A program made the position numbers and the translations under genes. Under the pieces are notes generated by a model. It had not been told where the DNA came from, made no database searches, and worked only from the letters and a program-made list of their open reading frames with translations. Shown piece after piece: positions 62,917-64,000 of a DNA stretch of 64,000 bases (position 1 is its first letter; every line of letters begins with the position of its first letter). Source of the stretch: JBLXBZ01 sp048265185 (GTDB lineage Bacteria > Pseudomonadota > Alphaproteobacteria > Rhizobiales > Stappiaceae); contig JBLXBZ010000004.1 of NCBI GenBank assembly GCA_048265185.1, positions 194,250 through 258,249 on the forward strand. The letters are read 5' to 3'.

Positions 62917-63837
62917 ATGATCCCTGACTACCAGTCGCTTATGCGCCCAGTTTTAGAGTGCGCCCGAAATGAACCGAGAAAAGTTTCCGACGTGGTCGAA
63001 GAGATTTCCGATCTCCTCGATTTGAACGAAGAAGAGCGCCAGCAAATGCTGCCGAGTGGAAAGCAGACGACGATTACGAATCGTGTTCATTGGGCGCGCT
63101 CGTATATGAAACAGGCGGGATTGGTGCGAAACATCCGGCGTGGCTGGTACGAATTAACGGAACGAGGAAAGTCGGTATTAGGCGATCCTAATATTTCACT
63201 GAACTCCAAGTACTTGGAACAATTTGACGAGTTTCAGGAGTTCAAATCGCGCGGGAAAGAAAACGACGAAGAAACGGCCGCACAGGTGGAAACCGAAACT
63301 CCCGCCAATACACCCGATGAAAATTTGCAGGCAGCGCACAAGAAATTAGAAGCGGCCTTGGCCGCTAACCTGCTCGACTATGTGCGGTTGGCGTCGCCAA
63401 TGTTCTTCGAGAATCTGATTGTGGATCTGCTTATCGCGATGGGATACGGCGGCACGTCGGAGGACGCAGGCCGCGCGCTCGGACAATCAGGCGACAACGG
63501 CGTGGACGGTGTCATTGATCAAGACCCACTTGGCGTTGATCAAATTTATCTTCAAGCAAAACGTTATGGTCCCACAAACAGCGTTGGGCCTGGCGACATT
63601 CGCGACTTCTACGGCGCTCTGAGCATCAAGAAGGCGACGAAAGGTATCTTCGTGACTACATCGCACTTCACGGGCGCGGCGGAACAGACGGCCAAGGATT
63701 TGGGGTCGCGGATCGTACTTATTGACGGCCCGCAACTCGCTAGGTTGATGATCAAGTACAATATCGGATGCCGCGATAAGGACGTGTTGCACATCAAGCA
63801 GATTGACGAGGGCTACTTCGACGAGGCAGCGGACTAA
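62917..63837 (+). CDS. mrr: Mrr-type restriction endonuclease
   Basis: A 306-residue type IV restriction enzyme. The N-terminal Mrr winged-helix domain (about 1-90; SDLLDLNEEERQQMLPSGKQ, NRVHWARSYMKQAGL, GWYELTERG) is joined by a charged linker to the Mrr catalytic domain (about 145-290; FFENLIVDLLIAMGYGG, GDNGVDGVIDQDPLG, DQIYLQAKRY). The D-x-n-QxK nuclease core is intact. GAGG precedes the ATG. Mrr cuts methylated DNA. The codon use looks less GC-rich than gyrB, which suits recent acquisition. Confidence 0.92.
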   Translation: MIPDYQSLMRPVLECARNEPRKVSDVVEEISDLLDLNEEERQQMLPSGKQTTITNRVHWARSYMKQAGLVRNIRRGWYELTERGKSVLGDPNISLNSKYLEQFDEFQEFKSRGKENDEETAAQVETETPANTPDENLQAAHKKLEAALAANLLDYVRLASPMFFENLIVDLLIAMGYGGTSEDAGRALGQSGDNGVDGVIDQDPLGVDQIYLQAKRYGPTNSVGPGDIRDFYGALSIKKATKGIFVTTSHFTGAAEQTAKDLGSRIVLIDGPQLARLMIKYNIGCRDKDVLHIKQIDEGYFDEAAD

Positions 63838-63840
63838 CAG

Positions 63841-63939
63841 ATGAACGATAGCGAAAAGATACTGCCCGATGTCGTTGAGGAGCAGGCGCCTTTGCCCGCA
63901 GATAAGCCGATCCGTGTGCCGCTTGACGTGCTCCCCTGA
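63841..63939 (+). pseudogene. 32-codon ORF directly after mrr, probable gene remnant
   Basis: It starts three bases after the mrr stop and ends after 32 codons (begins MNDSEKILPD, ends VPLDVLP). The position suggests a co-transcribed partner gene that is cut short. The sequence changes character right after the stop and no ORF continues to the window end, so a disruption at about 63940, for example by an insertion element, is possible. It could also be a genuine tiny ORF. Confidence 0.35.
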
Positions 63940-64000
63940 ATGTACCCAATCATAGGCTAGCGCTGTTCAAGTTATGGTCCATTCGGGACCGGGTTGCAAA

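Overview
The window looks like a chromosomal segment of an alphaproteobacterium, most likely Hyphomicrobiales (Rhizobiales) or a close relative. The main reason is the gene order ubiB-ubiE / mutM-enoyl-CoA hydratase-rpsT-dnaA-dnaN-recF-(LysE)-gyrB at the right-hand end. Supporting this are DUF2794, the ornithine-lipid enzyme OlsB, a Suv3-like helicase next to an S4 protein and FdxA, and a UbiB/UbiE-type ubiquinone pathway. Coding DNA is moderately GC-rich. Non-coding DNA is clearly AT-richer, and several gaps of 0.3-1.2 kb hold no gene I can support.

Layout. 1-10 kb: the 3' end of olsB, a DeoR/GlpR-like regulator, a leftward block (helicase, S4 RNA-binding protein, ferredoxin fdxA) and a full-length pyruvate carboxylase. 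10-11.3 kb: a glutamine amidotransferase and a TerB-like protein. 11.4-17.4 kb: an iron locus with an Irr/Fur-like palindrome, a 25-residue ORF coupled to a Cys-containing unknown protein, and then imelysin, di-heme DUF1111 oxidoreductase, second imelysin and DUF1513. Nearly all of these last four are predicted to be exported. 17.5-20.4 kb: a large AsmA-family protein. 20.5-28.7 kb: a C-P lyase locus, with phnF divergent from phnGHIJKL, DUF1045, phnM and phnN, and a PhnF-type operator in the divergent gap. No phosphonate transporter lies in the window. 28.8-36.2 kb: CYTH-CHAD triphosphatase, tRNA-Leu(CAA), a YqaA-like membrane protein, dsbB, inorganic pyrophosphatase, DUF2794, a Bax-inhibitor-1 protein and an unrecognised secreted protein. 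36.4-44.2 kb: a YbbA/YbbP-type ABC system divergent from a TesA-like esterase, an aldo/keto reductase, an alpha/beta-hydrolase-like protein of unknown role and RhlE. 44.5-46.9 kb: a sulfide/persulfide-type operon (two YeeE/YedE proteins, a persulfide-dioxygenase-like MBL protein, a DUF442 protein) preceded by a striking 50-nt palindrome. 47-49 kb: a DedA-PAP2-LssY fusion. 49.1-62.4 kb: ubiquinone, repair and replication genes. 62.5-64 kb: a structured, gene-poor junction and an Mrr-type restriction endonuclease, probably the start of an accessory island.

How the parts fit: most of the window is housekeeping. Three accessory modules stand out: periplasmic iron handling, phosphonate degradation and sulfide detoxification. 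Each has a recognisable candidate operator. The points most worth a second look are the small leader ORF and Cys-cluster protein at the iron locus, the long palindrome at the sulfide operon, long poly-G tracts inside two coding regions, a probable unannotated minus-strand RNA near 33.2-33.6 kb, and the 2H-phosphodiesterase-like DUF1045 gene in a C-P lyase cluster without phnP.
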